This document shows positions 11,018 to 20,433 of a stretch of 64,000 bases of DNA, piece by piece (the stretch's first letter is position 1; each line of letters opens with the position of its first letter). Source of the DNA: Streptococcus taonis (lineage in GTDB: Bacteria; Bacillota; Bacilli; Lactobacillales; Streptococcaceae); NCBI RefSeq assembly GCF_029948085.1, contig NZ_JARZZP010000006.1, positions 1-64,000 of the forward strand, given 5' to 3'. Position numbers and translations under genes: made by a program. Below the pieces are notes generated by a model. It saw only the letters and a list, made by a program, of their open reading frames with translations. It did not search any database and was not told the origin of the DNA.

Positions 11018-11707
11018 CTATTCTTGCATGGTATAACCAACACCACGCACGGTTTTAATGTAGCTTTTCTGACCTTTTACATCCAGCTTGCTACGTAGAT
11101 AACGGATATAGACATCCACGATATTGGTTTCGGTCGCACTTTCATACTTCCAGACACTTTCCAACAACTGCTCACGAGTCAGAACTTTCTTGCTTCCCAT
11201 TAGAGTAGCCAAAAGGTCATACTCACGACGCGTCAGAGCAATCATCTCTTCGCCACGATAAACGGTATGATGTTCTACATCCATACGCAGATTTCGGTAA
11301 GACGTTGGAACCTTCATCTGACTACAGTGTTGGTCGATAAAGTCCCGACCTCGGAAAATGGCTGAAATACGAGCTACCAGATTCTCAATAATAACTGGCT
11401 TATAGATGTAAGAAACGGCAAAGCGTTGGATTGCCTCAATCTGATTTTGCAAGTCTTCGCGATGGTCCAAGACCATGATCACTGAGGCTGGCTTAGTCCG
11501 ACTCAGCTTGTCTGCAAAATCCTGGGCTGTCATATCCCCCAGATGAGCATTCAATAAAATCAAGTCATAGTCTGTCTGAAGAGCCATGGAGAGGGCTTTT
11601 TGCCCCTCCTCAACCTGATCAACTCGGTATTGCTCTTTTTGGAGTTCCAAACTTAAAAAATGAGCTAGATTTCGTTCTTTCTCAAGTAATAAAATCCGTT
11701 TCCCCAT
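11018..11707 (-). CDS. ritR: Orphan response regulator RitR
   Basis: OmpR-family regulator of iron transport and oxidative-stress defence in pneumococcus, with no partner kinase. The 229-residue protein has an atypical receiver: the phospho-acceptor position is N53 (LILLNAHLGDM) and the N-terminal acidic pair is replaced by EKE. C128 in FIDQHCSQM matches the redox-sensing cysteine described for RitR, whose oxidation drives dimerisation. A winged-helix DNA-binding domain fills about 135-229 (LTRREYDLLATL, VDVYIRYLRSKLD). It lies 11 bp after gnd and is probably cotranscribed with it, as in pneumococcus. Confidence 0.95.
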   Translation of the reverse strand: MGKRILLLEKERNLAHFLSLELQKEQYRVDQVEEGQKALSMALQTDYDLILLNAHLGDMTAQDFADKLSRTKPASVIMVLDHREDLQNQIEAIQRFAVSYIYKPVIIENLVARISAIFRGRDFIDQHCSQMKVPTSYRNLRMDVEHHTVYRGEEMIALTRREYDLLATLMGSKKVLTREQLLESVWKYESATETNIVDVYIRYLRSKLDVKGQKSYIKTVRGVGYTMQE

Positions 11708-11718
11708 GGCAGACCTAC

Positions 11719-13143
11719 TTATTTTTCGTCATACCAAGAGTAGTGGAAGGTTCCTTCTTTGTCTTTACGTTGGTAAGTGTGGGCACCAAAGTAGTCACGT
11801 TGCGCTTGGATCAAGTTAGCTGGAAGGTCAGCTGAACGGTAGCTATCAAAGTAAGTAATAGCTGCTGAGAAGGTTGGTACTGGCACACCAGCTTGAACAG
11901 CAAGGGCTACGATATCACGTACTGCTTGTTGGTACTTAGCAGTAACATCCAAGAAGTACTCATCCAAAAGAAGGTTGGCAAGGTCTGCATCACGATTGTA
12001 AGCATCTGTAATCTTTTGCAAGAAACGAGAACGGATGATACAGCCATCACGCCAGATAGATGCGATGTCCGCAAATGGCAAGTTCCAGTTGTTTTCTTTA
12101 GAAGCTACACGCAATTGAGCAAAACCTTGTGCGTATGAAATGATTTTTGAGAAGTAAAGGGCTTGACGGATTTTTTCAATCAATTCAGCCTTGTCTCCTT
12201 CAAATTTGAAGGCAGCTGGTTTTGGAAGAACCTTGCTTGCATGTACACGTTCTTCTTTGTAAGTTGAAATGTAACGTGCAAATACTGACTCAGTGATGAG
12301 TGACAAAGGCACACCGAGGTCAAGTGATGATTGGCTAGTCCATTTACCAGTTCCCTTGTTTCCTGCAGCATCCAGGATGTAGTCTACGATTGGTCCATCT
12401 TGACCTTCATCATCTTTACGTCCAAGGATATCAGCAGTGATTTCGATCAAGTAGCTGTCCAATTCACCCTTGTTCCACTCAGTAAAGATTTCAGCCATGT
12501 CTTCTGCAGAAAGACCAAGCAAGTGTTGCATAAGATCGTAGCTTTCTGCGATCAATTGCATATCACCGTACTCGATACCATTGTGGACCATTTTTACATA
12601 GTGACCAGCTCCATCAGGACCGATGTAAGTTACACATGGTTTACCATCTTCTGGAGCTTTAGCAGAGATTTCTTCAAGAACATCTGCTACCAAGTCATAA
12701 GCTTCTTTTTGTCCGCCAGGCATGATAGATGGTCCTTCAAGGGCACCTTTTTCACCACCAGAAACACCTGTACCGATAAAGTTGATACCTGAGTTAGCCA
12801 ACTCTTCATTACGACGAATAGTATCTTTATAGAAAGTATTTCCTCCATCGATCAAGATATCACCTTTATCCAAGTGTGGAAGAAGGGCTTGAATGGTCGC
12901 ATCTGTACCAGGTCCTGCTTGAACCATAAGCATGATACGACGTGGTTTTTCAATTGAGTTTACGAAGCTTTCGATATCATAGCTTGGCACGAAGTTTTTA
13001 TCAGGGTGGCAAGCAATCACATCTTCAGTTTTTTCTTTACTACGGTTATAAATAGCAACTGTATAACCACGAGATTCAATATTAAGGGCAAGGTTACGAC
13101 CCATTACGGCCATACCAACAACACCAAAGTTAGCTTTTGTCAT
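11719..13143 (-). CDS. gnd: 6-phosphogluconate dehydrogenase (decarboxylating)
   Basis: Oxidises 6-phosphogluconate to ribulose 5-phosphate with release of CO2 and NADPH in the pentose phosphate pathway. At 474 residues it has full length. Visible motifs are the N-terminal nucleotide fold [15 protein letters not shown], the substrate motif [20 protein letters not shown], catalytic K in [17 protein letters not shown] and the C-terminal tail [21 protein letters not shown] lies before the ATG. Linkage to ritR joins NADPH supply to redox regulation, an inference from position. Confidence 0.97.
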   Translation of the reverse strand: MTKANFGVVGMAVMGRNLALNIESRGYTVAIYNRSKEKTEDVIACHPDKNFVPSYDIESFVNSIEKPRRIMLMVQAGPGTDATIQALLPHLDKGDILIDGGNTFYKDTIRRNEELANSGINFIGTGVSGGEKGALEGPSIMPGGQKEAYDLVADVLEEISAKAPEDGKPCVTYIGPDGAGHYVKMVHNGIEYGDMQLIAESYDLMQHLLGLSAEDMAEIFTEWNKGELDSYLIEITADILGRKDDEGQDGPIVDYILDAAGNKGTGKWTSQSSLDLGVPLSLITESVFARYISTYKEERVHASKVLPKPAAFKFEGDKAELIEKIRQALYFSKIISYAQGFAQLRVASKENNWNLPFADIASIWRDGCIIRSRFLQKITDAYNRDADLANLLLDEYFLDVTAKYQQAVRDIVALAVQAGVPVPTFSAAITYFDSYRSADLPANLIQAQRDYFGAHTYQRKDKEGTFHYSWYDEK

Positions 13144-13171
13144 GTGACACTCCTCTTGTTTAATATGTTTT

Positions 13172-13180
13172 ATTTTATCA
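13172..13180 (-). promoter_or_regulatory. Extended -10 promoter of gnd-ritR
   Basis: TG-A-TAAAAT on the minus strand about 35 bases upstream of gnd. No convincing -35 hexamer was found. Confidence 0.4.
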
Positions 13181-13219
13181 TGTTTATCTGTGAAAAGAAA
13201 GAATTTTGTAACAATTTGA

Positions 13220-14683
13220 CTAGTAGTCTAAATCATCCGCATGTCCAGAACCATTCCCTACAAAGTAACCTGTCTTACAATTAAGGGTAAAGAGATAGGT
13301 TCCATCTGGTTTATAAAGATTATAGTAGCCATTGCCATTAACAATATTCACAGGTTCCAAAATGTATTGGTTACCCGTAATGTAGCCACGCGCACGTGAG
13401 GTCGCAAGGATTTGCTCCAGAACACCATCCGTAAATTCCCAAGCAGGATTACTGCTATCATTAATAGCTGATTGGTTATAAGGAACACGACTGACACTTC
13501 TTTGTAGATTCACACCATTGCTTGCTAGTCCACTATTAAGGATATTATTTGCTGAGGCTGTTTCACCCGCTGAAGTTGATGCATTAGCAGAGCTGCTAGC
13601 ATTGCTTTCAGTTGCTGAGTTTGACTCTGTTTGGTTTGATGAACTTGATTGACTACTGCTTGAGCTTGTAGAACTTGAAAGTTGACTCTTACCGAGACTA
13701 ATGGCCTTATCTAGCAGTTTATCAATTTCAGTATTCCCAGTCTTAACTTCGGTAAATTTAGCATCTGCCTTTACTTTAGCATTTGTATTTAGAACACCAT
13801 CTGTGATAGCTGGTGTTTCAAATTGAGCATTAACATCTTGTACCGCTTTGATTTGTGTTTCAAGACTATCGTATTTTGATTTGGCAAGAGTATGCTCACT
13901 AGCTCCCTCAAGTTTATCTAAAAGTTCTTTGAGCTGACTCAGCTGACTAAACTGACTATTTTTTAGGGCAGTTTTATTCTCATCAGTATAAAAAGTATCA
14001 TAGAGACTGTTAAATTGATTGAGAATTGCTTGATTACTTACCAAACCTGCATCAGATGACTGAGACTGAATTTCTTGGGAAGAACGCGTAATTTGACGAT
14101 AAACATAGTAGCTACCCCCAATAATCAAGACAACAATCGCTAAAAGAGCTGACAAGATGACCCACAGCTTTTTGTTTTGTGGCTCATCTTCTGCTTGAGC
14201 AGAGCGAGATAAGGATTGATGTTCCTCTTGCAAAGCTTCATCATCGTCTGCAACAAGGGGCTCAGTTACAGGTTCCACTAGATTTTTATCCATAACCAAG
14301 GTTTCTTCAAGGGGTGGAAGGAGAAATTCTTCCATTGCTACTCCCTCTTCTTCAGCAGCAATCTCTAAGTCAGGGACTTCTTCTACTGGTTCAACCTCTT
14401 CATCAATTGTTTCTTTGGCGTCTTGAAGCAAATCATCTAGACTTCGAAGTTCCTCTTTCTTCGCCTGAATGTTAGTAAATTTATCAGCTTCGATTTCTTC
14501 ACGGTGTTGTTTAATGTATTTGTCCAAAATCGTATCATCAGGAGTTACTCCTGCTTCGATTTCTTCATTTTTTCGAATAACTTGTCCAACCGTTAGATCC
14601 TTAGCTTCCTCAAAATCAAACTGAGGTTCCTGAGATATTTTCTCAGGTTCTAACAACTCTTCTTTTTTATCCTTTGGATCCAT
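13220..14683 (-). CDS. mapZ: Midcell-anchored division protein MapZ (LocZ)
   Basis: Bitopic membrane protein that marks the division site ahead of FtsZ in streptococci. The 487-residue protein has an acidic cytoplasmic N-terminal region (1-170, rich in E/D, with Thr residues around 47-70 that could be StkP targets) and one transmembrane helix (about 174-196, [20 protein letters not shown]). A helical extracellular part, a Ser/Thr/Asn-rich linker (about 340-390) and a folded C-terminal domain (about 400-487) that in pneumococcus binds peptidoglycan follow. It sits 12 bp after the RNA methylase gene, the same order as in S. pneumoniae. Confidence 0.93.
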   Translation of the reverse strand: MDPKDKKEELLEPEKISQEPQFDFEEAKDLTVGQVIRKNEEIEAGVTPDDTILDKYIKQHREEIEADKFTNIQAKKEELRSLDDLLQDAKETIDEEVEPVEEVPDLEIAAEEEGVAMEEFLLPPLEETLVMDKNLVEPVTEPLVADDDEALQEEHQSLSRSAQAEDEPQNKKLWVILSALLAIVVLIIGGSYYVYRQITRSSQEIQSQSSDAGLVSNQAILNQFNSLYDTFYTDENKTALKNSQFSQLSQLKELLDKLEGASEHTLAKSKYDSLETQIKAVQDVNAQFETPAITDGVLNTNAKVKADAKFTEVKTGNTEIDKLLDKAISLGKSQLSSSTSSSSSQSSSSNQTESNSATESNASSSANASTSAGETASANNILNSGLASNGVNLQRSVSRVPYNQSAINDSSNPAWEFTDGVLEQILATSRARGYITGNQYILEPVNIVNGNGYYNLYKPDGTYLFTLNCKTGYFVGNGSGHADDLDY

Positions 14684-14695
14684 GGCAACTCCTTT

Positions 14696-15853
14696 CTAAT
14701 CTGTCAAATTTCTTTTGACACGTTGACCAAAATATTGATATAAATCAACTTTCAAAGTACCATTGTAGAGTTTTCGTTTTTTGTCCGCCTGACTACCATA
14801 TTTGCTTTCAAAGGCTTCATCACTAGTCAGGATAAACTTACTCCAAGTCTTGAGTGGTTCAAAAACCTCACCCATTTCAGCATAAAGTTTAGTTACTCCT
14901 GCATCATCTGACAGACGTTCACCATAAGGCGGGTTAGAGATAATAACTCCATTAATCTTATCCGTACGCAAATCCTGTACACGCATCTGCTTAAAGAGAA
15001 TATCTCCAGATACTCCTGCAGCCTGGGCATTGGCCTTGGCAATTTCCACCATGCGTCCATCGATATCACATCCCATAATATCCAGTTCCAACTCACGATC
15101 CACTTTCTTAGCTGCCTCTGTGCGAACTTCTTGAATCAAACGATCGCTAATCCAGTTCCATTCCTCAAATGCAAAGGAACGGCGCAGACCAGGCGCCATC
15201 TTTCTAGCAATCATAACTGCCTCGATACAGAAAGTTCCTGAACCACAGGTTGGATCAATCAAAGGCTTATCAGGGTACCAGTTAGAAAGTTGCAAAATCG
15301 CAGCTGCCATATTTTCTTTGATCGGAGCTCCACCTTTTTCAGTACGATAACCACGTTTAAAGAGACTTGAACCAGTTGTATCAATCATAACAGTCGCTAT
15401 ATCTTTCAAAATGGAAACTTCAATCTTGAACTCTGGACCATTCTCCATCAGGGGAACACCTTCTGGTCGGGCATAGTGTCTTTGTAGTTTCTTAACAACT
15501 GCCTTCTTAGAAATCGCCTGCACACTTGGCTCATTGTGTAATTTTGACTTAACACACTTAGCCTTGGCAATTGGGAAACGGGCTCCAAGTGGGAGATAGT
15601 TCTCCCAATCTAGAGCAAAAACACCTTGGAAGAGTTCTTCAAATGTTTTTGCAGGAAAAGTTCCCACAACGATTTTGATTCTATCCGCAGCTCTTAGCCA
15701 CAGGTTAGTTTGGATAATCGCTTTAACATCGCCTTGAAAACGAACACGCCCATTTTCAACTTGACAATCATAACCCAAATCTCTTACTTCACGTCCAACT
15801 ACAGCTTCCAAACCCGCTGCAGCAGTCGCAATTAAATTAAATGTTGTTTTCAT
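14696..15853 (-). CDS. THUMP-domain RNA N2-guanine methyltransferase (RlmL/YpsC family)
   Basis: SAM-dependent methyltransferase of the RlmL/YpsC family, probably acting on a guanine of 23S rRNA. The 385-residue protein has an N-terminal ferredoxin-like and THUMP region (about 1-155) and a Rossmann methylase domain. The latter shows LIDPTCGSGTFCIEA (SAM-binding) and the catalytic ISNPPYGERL motif. It is much shorter than E. coli RlmL, which carries a second methylase domain. The position between rnpB and mapZ matches pneumococcus. Substrate is inferred from the family only. Confidence 0.85.
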   Translation of the reverse strand: MKTTFNLIATAAAGLEAVVGREVRDLGYDCQVENGRVRFQGDVKAIIQTNLWLRAADRIKIVVGTFPAKTFEELFQGVFALDWENYLPLGARFPIAKAKCVKSKLHNEPSVQAISKKAVVKKLQRHYARPEGVPLMENGPEFKIEVSILKDIATVMIDTTGSSLFKRGYRTEKGGAPIKENMAAAILQLSNWYPDKPLIDPTCGSGTFCIEAVMIARKMAPGLRRSFAFEEWNWISDRLIQEVRTEAAKKVDRELELDIMGCDIDGRMVEIAKANAQAAGVSGDILFKQMRVQDLRTDKINGVIISNPPYGERLSDDAGVTKLYAEMGEVFEPLKTWSKFILTSDEAFESKYGSQADKKRKLYNGTLKVDLYQYFGQRVKRNLTD

Positions 15854-15889
15854 TTCAGTCTTTTATAGACCTTTCTTTATTCACTTTAA

Positions 15890-15923
15890 AAAATGAGGTT
15901 GAGAATATATCTCAGCCCCAACC
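15890..15923 (-). terminator. Terminator after rnpB
   Basis: GGTTG ... GAG pairs with CTCAACC around an ATATATT loop, with a short bulge, followed by TCATTTTTT on the minus strand. Confidence 0.7.
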
Positions 15924-15925
15924 TA

Positions 15926-16321
15926 TATGCAATTTTCTATAAGCCATGTTTTGTTCCAGAAGTGACTAGGACCACTTCCTTCGATAATCATCTGTCTACC
16001 ACTAGCAGCTCTAGCTGATAGCAGTCAGAGTACTACGTTCGTTTCCGCGCACTCCATGCCCCGACCAAAATTTGGGTTGCTAGCTTGAGGGGTTTACCGC
16101 GTTCCACTCTCTCCGTTTCCAGAGAGACTCCGTCACTGTGGCACTTTCAAGCCTACTCTGACCTATCAAAAGACTTAGCCATTTCAACTGCCGTAACGAT
16201 TTCTCGTCCCTAGGCTTATGGTTTCGCCTAGCACAAACACTACAGGCATCACAGCCTGTGCTAGCATGGACTTTCCTCATGAAAAGAAATTCTCTTCACG
16301 CGATTATCCAAAAATTGCACA
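15926..16321 (-). ncRNA. rnpB: RNase P RNA (type B)
   Basis: Catalytic RNA that trims tRNA 5' leaders. The minus-strand sequence carries the conserved GAGGAAAGTCCATGC block near the 5' end (about 16262-16280) and the GGCTTATAG near the 3' end. The two ends pair through GTGCAATTTT and AAAATTGCAT to form P1. The length of about 396 nt is normal for streptococcal type B RNA. It lies between gpsB and the RNA methylase gene, the same place as in pneumococcus. The ends are set from P1 pairing and could be off by a few bases. Confidence 0.95.
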
Positions 16322-16333
16322 ACAAAATCATTC

Positions 16334-16663
16334 TTAGAAATCAGAATTATCCAAGATTTGTTTGCCAAATACTTCTTTTTCAAGACGATTCAAACGTTTC
16401 AAAATATCAAAGTTTGTCATAGAAGTCGTACTTCCATGATCTGCTGATTCAGAAGTTGCTGGTGCCACTTGAGGTTTTTTCGCCAATTCTTCTTTGAGCT
16501 CCGCGATTTCTGAACGCAATGATTTTACTAATGCTGCATAAGTTTCATAATCCTTGATGACATCATCCAAGAATTCATCAACCTCTGCTTTACTATATCC
16601 ACGTACTTCTCTTCCAAAATCCTGTTCAAAAATATCTTTTGCTGTAAAAATAATACTTGCCAT
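16334..16663 (-). CDS. gpsB: Cell division coordinator GpsB
   Basis: Small DivIVA-family coiled-coil protein that coordinates septal and peripheral wall synthesis with StkP and class A PBPs. The start is placed at 16663 ([17 protein letters not shown]) because GGAGAG lies at the right distance; that gives 109 residues, the usual streptococcal length. The N-terminal lipid-binding domain contains [20 protein letters not shown] coiled coil (about 40-70), a variable linker and the C-terminal trimerisation segment [17 protein letters not shown] follow. It is in the same window as pbp1A, whose product is a known GpsB-class partner. Confidence 0.95.
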   Translation of the reverse strand: MASIIFTAKDIFEQDFGREVRGYSKAEVDEFLDDVIKDYETYAALVKSLRSEIAELKEELAKKPQVAPATSESADHGSTTSMTNFDILKRLNRLEKEVFGKQILDNSDF

Positions 16664-16732
16664 GTCTCTCTCCATTCTCAGTTGCTAGTATTATTATATA
16701 AAAAAAGGCAAACAAAAAGCAAGGTCAAAGGC

Positions 16733-17260
16733 TCAATTTTCGGAAAAATTTTCAGCTACTTCGTTTAATTCCTCAAATGTTAATCTTTTTGTAATATAGT
16801 TGTCTTTCTTTTTCATCAGTTCGTAAAAATACTTCAGTTTTGTTTCATTTTCTTCATCATAAAAAAGATAGGCTCCATCTGTATTTTCAAGTAAGAAAAG
16901 TTGATAATCTCGTAATTGACCCTTGTGTTCATAGTTTGGATAGGCGTATTTTACAAAATCAACTTGTTTAAATTCACTAAGTTTAACCTGATTTCCCTCA
17001 TTCCAGTTTTCCCCATGAGTCTCGAAATCAAAGATAGTTGCAAGTTGGAAACCAAAGTCATCTTTCATATCTCTGGCCACCTCTAAAACCCAGTGTTCAA
17101 ATCCCAGTGTTCCCGTAAATACCAACCATTTCAAACCTTCGTCAGCCATTTTTTCCAAATCACTACGAATGGCTTTTTTAATAATTTTTAAACGAATATC
17201 TTTATCATTAAACAATCCTAAATCAAAGCTAGAATAGCCTAAAACCAAGGCTGTATGCAT
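16733..17260 (-). CDS. ypsA: DUF1273 / SLOG-fold protein YpsA
   Basis: The start is set at 17260 ([15 protein letters not shown]), preceded by AAAGGG; a longer upstream frame lacks a ribosome site and overlaps the recU promoter. The 175-residue protein matches the DUF1273 (YpsA) family of the SLOG nucleotide-binding superfamily: GYSSFDLG near the N-terminus, [18 protein letters not shown] in the middle and [16 protein letters not shown] later. In Bacillus and Staphylococcus YpsA influences cell division, and it is encoded near gpsB in many Firmicutes, as here. The biochemical role is unknown. Confidence 0.88.
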   Translation of the reverse strand: MHTALVLGYSSFDLGLFNDKDIRLKIIKKAIRSDLEKMADEGLKWLVFTGTLGFEHWVLEVARDMKDDFGFQLATIFDFETHGENWNEGNQVKLSEFKQVDFVKYAYPNYEHKGQLRDYQLFLLENTDGAYLFYDEENETKLKYFYELMKKKDNYITKRLTFEELNEVAENFSEN

Positions 17261-17287
17261 TTTTTCACCCTTTCTGTGCACTTTTAT

Positions 17288-17295
17288 GGTATAAT
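17288..17295 (+). promoter_or_regulatory. Extended -10 promoter of recU-pbp1A
   Basis: TG-G-TATAAT (TATAAT at 17290-17295) lies 33 bases before the recU start. No clear -35 is present, as is common for extended -10 promoters. Confidence 0.6.
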
Positions 17296-17327
17296 AGAGT
17301 GATGTTATTGTACCAATAAGGAGAATT

Positions 17328-17924
17328 ATGGTCAACTATCCTCATAAACTTTCATCGAAAAAAAAACAAGAAGTCACCTCACAAACTAAAAATTTCGCAA
17401 ATCGTGGGATGACCTTTGAAAAGATGATCAATGCTACAAACGATTATTATCTGACACACGGTTTAGCTGTTATCCATAAGAAACCAACTCCTGTTCAGAT
17501 TGTCCGCGTAGACTATCCGCAGCGTAGTCGGGCTAAGATTGTTGAAGCTTATTTTAGACAAGCATCGACTACCGATTATTCTGGAGTTTATGAAGGGTTT
17601 TACATCGATTTCGAAGCCAAGGAAACCAAGCAAAAACATGCGATTCCGATGAAGAACTTCCATCCTCATCAGATTCGGCATATGGAACAAGTCCTTGAAC
17701 AAAAAGGAATTTGCTTTGTCCTTCTTCATTTTTCTTCTTATCAAGAAACGTATTTATTGCCGGCACTTGACCTCGTCCGTTTTTATCATCAGGATATGGG
17801 AAAAAAGTCAATGCCGCTTGACTATATCAAAGAATTCGGTTATGTGATTGAGCAGTCTGCTTTTCCACAAATTCCTTACCTTGATACAGTCAAACAACAT
17901 TTACTAGGTGGTAAAACAATATGA
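17328..17924 (+). CDS. recU: Holliday junction resolvase RecU
   Basis: Homodimeric Mg-dependent endonuclease that cleaves Holliday junctions during recombination repair and chromosome segregation. The 198-residue protein shows the type II restriction-like catalytic core: [18 protein letters not shown] (first Glu), [21 protein letters not shown] (the D-x(n)-E-x-K motif) and FHPHQIRHM. The N-terminal arm begins [12 protein letters not shown] lies before the ATG. The stop overlaps the pbp1A start by 4 bases, a conserved pair in streptococci. Confidence 0.96.
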   Translation: MVNYPHKLSSKKKQEVTSQTKNFANRGMTFEKMINATNDYYLTHGLAVIHKKPTPVQIVRVDYPQRSRAKIVEAYFRQASTTDYSGVYEGFYIDFEAKETKQKHAIPMKNFHPHQIRHMEQVLEQKGICFVLLHFSSYQETYLLPALDLVRFYHQDMGKKSMPLDYIKEFGYVIEQSAFPQIPYLDTVKQHLLGGKTI

Positions 17925-20083
17925 ACAAACAAACTATCTTGCGCATCGTTAAATACCTCAGCATTGTTACGATTAGCTTATTTATCGTAGCTTTCCTACT
18001 TGGCGGTGGTGTATTTCTTTACTATGCAAACAAGGCTCCTGAACTCTCTGAAAGCAAACTTGTTGCAACCACATCAAGTAAAATTTATGATAGCAAAAAT
18101 GAACTCATCGCAGATTTAGGTGCTGAACGTCGTGTCAATGCTCAAAGTAGTGACATCCCTACTGATCTTGTCAATGCGATTGTCTCTATCGAGGATCATC
18201 GCTTCTTTAACCACAGAGGAATTGATAGCATTCGAATAGCAGGAGCTTTCCTACGTAACCTTAGTAGTAATGGTGGTCTTCAAGGGGGATCAACCTTGAC
18301 CCAGCAGTTGATTAAGCTGACTTATTTCTCAACATCAACAGCTGATCAAACCCTATCCCGTAAAGTTCAAGAGGCTTGGTTGGCTATCCAGCTAGAGCGA
18401 ACTGCAACTAAGCAAGAAATATTGACCTATTACGTCAATAAGGTCTACATGTCAAATGGTAACTATGGTATGCAGACAGCTGCGGAAAACTATTATGGTA
18501 AGGACCTCAAAGACTTGTCCATTCCACAGCTTGCACTCTTAGCAGGTATGCCACAGGCTCCAAACCAATACGATCCCTATTCTCATCCTGAAGCAGCCCT
18601 TGAAAGACGAAACCTCGTTTTGTCAGAAATGCAAAAACAAGGCTACCTTACAGCCGAGCAATATGAAACAGCCATCAATACTCCAATCACAGATGGACTT
18701 CAAAGCCTGAAATCTGTTAATAGCTATCCACAGTACATGGATAACTATCTTAAAGAGGTTATTGACCAAGTGGAGCAAGAGACAGGTTATAATCTATTAA
18801 CAACAGGTATGGAAGTCTATACAAACGTCGACCAAGAGGTACAAAAACGCCTTTGGGATGTTTACAATACAGACGAATACGTTGACTATCCAGATGATGA
18901 CCTTCAAGCTGCTTCTACTATCGTTGATGTTACAAATGGTAAAGTCATCGCTCAACTTGGTTCTAGACACCAATCAAGTAATGTTTCATTCGGTATCAAC
19001 CAAGCCGTCGAAACAAACCGTGACTGGGGTTCTACTATGAAACCAATCACAGACTACGCTCCTGCACTTGAGTACGGAATCTTCGACTCTACTGCAGCAA
19101 CGATTAATGATGCCCCTTATAACTATCCTGGAACAGACATTCCTGTCTATAACTGGGATAAAGCCTACTTTGGAAATATCACTCTCCAGTACGCAATTCA
19201 ACAATCTCGTAACGTACCAGCCGTTAAAACACTTGAAAAAGTTGGATTAGACCATGCCAAGACCTTCTTGAATGGTTTAGGAATTGATTACCCATCAATG
19301 GTATACGCAAATGCTATCTCAAGTAATACAGTTGAATCTCATAAACAGTACGGAGCAAGCAGTGAAAAAATGGCTGCTGCCTATGCTGCCTTTGCCAACG
19401 GTGGTATCTACCACAAACCAATGTATATCAATAAAGTTGTCTTTAGCGATGGCAGTTCAAAAGAGTTTTCAGATCAAGGTACTCGCGCCATGAAGGAAAC
19501 AACCGCCTACATGATGACAGAAATGATGAAAACCGTATTAACTTACGGAACTGGTCGTGGAGCCTACATGTCATGGCTTCCACAAGCTGGTAAAACTGGT
19601 ACTTCAAACTATACAGACGATGAAATTGAGAACTACATTAAGAACACTGGGTATGTTGCTCCAGATGAAATGTTCGTAGGATATACTCGTAAGTATTCAA
19701 TGGCCGTTTGGACTGGTTACTCAAACCGTCTTACTCCAATCGTAGGAGATGGATTTAGAGTCGCTGCAAATATCTACCGCTCAATGATGGGATATCTGTC
19801 AGAGGATGATCATCCTGGTGATTGGACAATGCCTGAAGGTTTGTATCGTAACGGAGAATACGTCTTTAAGAACGGTGCTCGTAACAACTGGATTCCACAG
19901 TCAACTCAAGCAAGTTCGACAACAGAGAGCTCAAGTTCAAGTACAACTTCAACAACTGAAAGTCCAAGCTCTTCGAATGATAATACGAATGGCACTACCA
20001 ATCCAAATGCCTCAGTACCAAACACAACTACAAATAGTCAACAACAAAATCCAGCCCCACAAAATACACAAGGGCAGCAATAA
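17921..20083 (+). CDS. pbp1A: Penicillin-binding protein 1a (class A)
   Basis: Bifunctional wall synthase with a membrane anchor (about 12-34), a GT51 glycosyltransferase domain ([25 protein letters not shown]) and a transpeptidase domain. The transpeptidase motifs are S371-TMK, SRN at 429-431 and KTG at 558-560. A Ser/Thr/Asn/Gln-rich tail covers about 665-720. Numbering is one residue ahead of the pneumococcal standard. The SxxK motif keeps Thr (the resistance change T371A/S is absent) and the Pro after SRN-V is kept. Residues 575-578 read NTGY instead of the TSQF found in penicillin-susceptible pneumococci. The protein is otherwise full length (720 residues). Confidence 0.97.
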   Translation: MNKQTILRIVKYLSIVTISLFIVAFLLGGGVFLYYANKAPELSESKLVATTSSKIYDSKNELIADLGAERRVNAQSSDIPTDLVNAIVSIEDHRFFNHRGIDSIRIAGAFLRNLSSNGGLQGGSTLTQQLIKLTYFSTSTADQTLSRKVQEAWLAIQLERTATKQEILTYYVNKVYMSNGNYGMQTAAENYYGKDLKDLSIPQLALLAGMPQAPNQYDPYSHPEAALERRNLVLSEMQKQGYLTAEQYETAINTPITDGLQSLKSVNSYPQYMDNYLKEVIDQVEQETGYNLLTTGMEVYTNVDQEVQKRLWDVYNTDEYVDYPDDDLQAASTIVDVTNGKVIAQLGSRHQSSNVSFGINQAVETNRDWGSTMKPITDYAPALEYGIFDSTAATINDAPYNYPGTDIPVYNWDKAYFGNITLQYAIQQSRNVPAVKTLEKVGLDHAKTFLNGLGIDYPSMVYANAISSNTVESHKQYGASSEKMAAAYAAFANGGIYHKPMYINKVVFSDGSSKEFSDQGTRAMKETTAYMMTEMMKTVLTYGTGRGAYMSWLPQAGKTGTSNYTDDEIENYIKNTGYVAPDEMFVGYTRKYSMAVWTGYSNRLTPIVGDGFRVAANIYRSMMGYLSEDDHPGDWTMPEGLYRNGEYVFKNGARNNWIPQSTQASSTTESSSSSTTSTTESPSSSNDNTNGTTNPNASVPNTTTNSQQQNPAPQNTQGQQ

Positions 20084-20091
20084 AATATAAA

Positions 20092-20116
20092 AAACTGAGG
20101 ATTTATTCTCAGTTTT
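20092..20116 (+). terminator. Terminator after pbp1A
   Basis: AAAACTGAG and CTCAGTTTT pair around GATTTATT and run into a T tract, 9 bases past the stop codon. Confidence 0.88.
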
Positions 20117-20403
20117 TTGTATGCAGTTTTTTATGGTGGAATCTTAATGTCTACTAGTTCAAACTTTTTAAAAATATGTAGAGAAACAACTGAACAGGTT
20201 AAATATTTCAATCGCAACCTTATCCCCAACACAAATCAAATAGTCGGGAAAACTGTTTAAAATTATAGATAAAAGATACCTTGTGTTTATGTAGTTTATC
20301 TATGAACTGGGGCGTGACTTAGAAAGTCTGTTCTACTACTTCAATGCAGTGCTTAAACCAATAACCAAAATGTCAAACTGATGTCTCAGGAATGATATCA
20401 AAA
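20117..20403. other. Interval between pbp1A and aliA without recognisable genes
   Basis: No coding frame with a ribosome site was found. In some pneumococci a large surface enzyme gene lies between aliA and pbp1A; nothing of it is recognisable here. Confidence 0.4.
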
Positions 20404-20424
20404 GGCCAGACTTTTTGTCCGGCC
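20404..20424. terminator. Bidirectional terminator between pbp1A and aliA
   Basis: GGCCAGAC and GTCCGGCC form an 8-bp stem (one G-T pair) with a TTTTT loop. T runs follow on the + strand and TTTT on the - strand, so it can end both convergent transcripts. Confidence 0.8.
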
Positions 20425-20433
20425 TCTTTTTTC

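Noticed and set aside
16080-16280. 66-codon open frame on the minus strand
   Set aside because: It lies entirely within the RNase P RNA gene and has no ribosome site.
20117-20403. Remnant of a surface enzyme gene between aliA and pbp1A
   Set aside because: Translation in all frames showed no recognisable segment, so a remnant cannot be supported.
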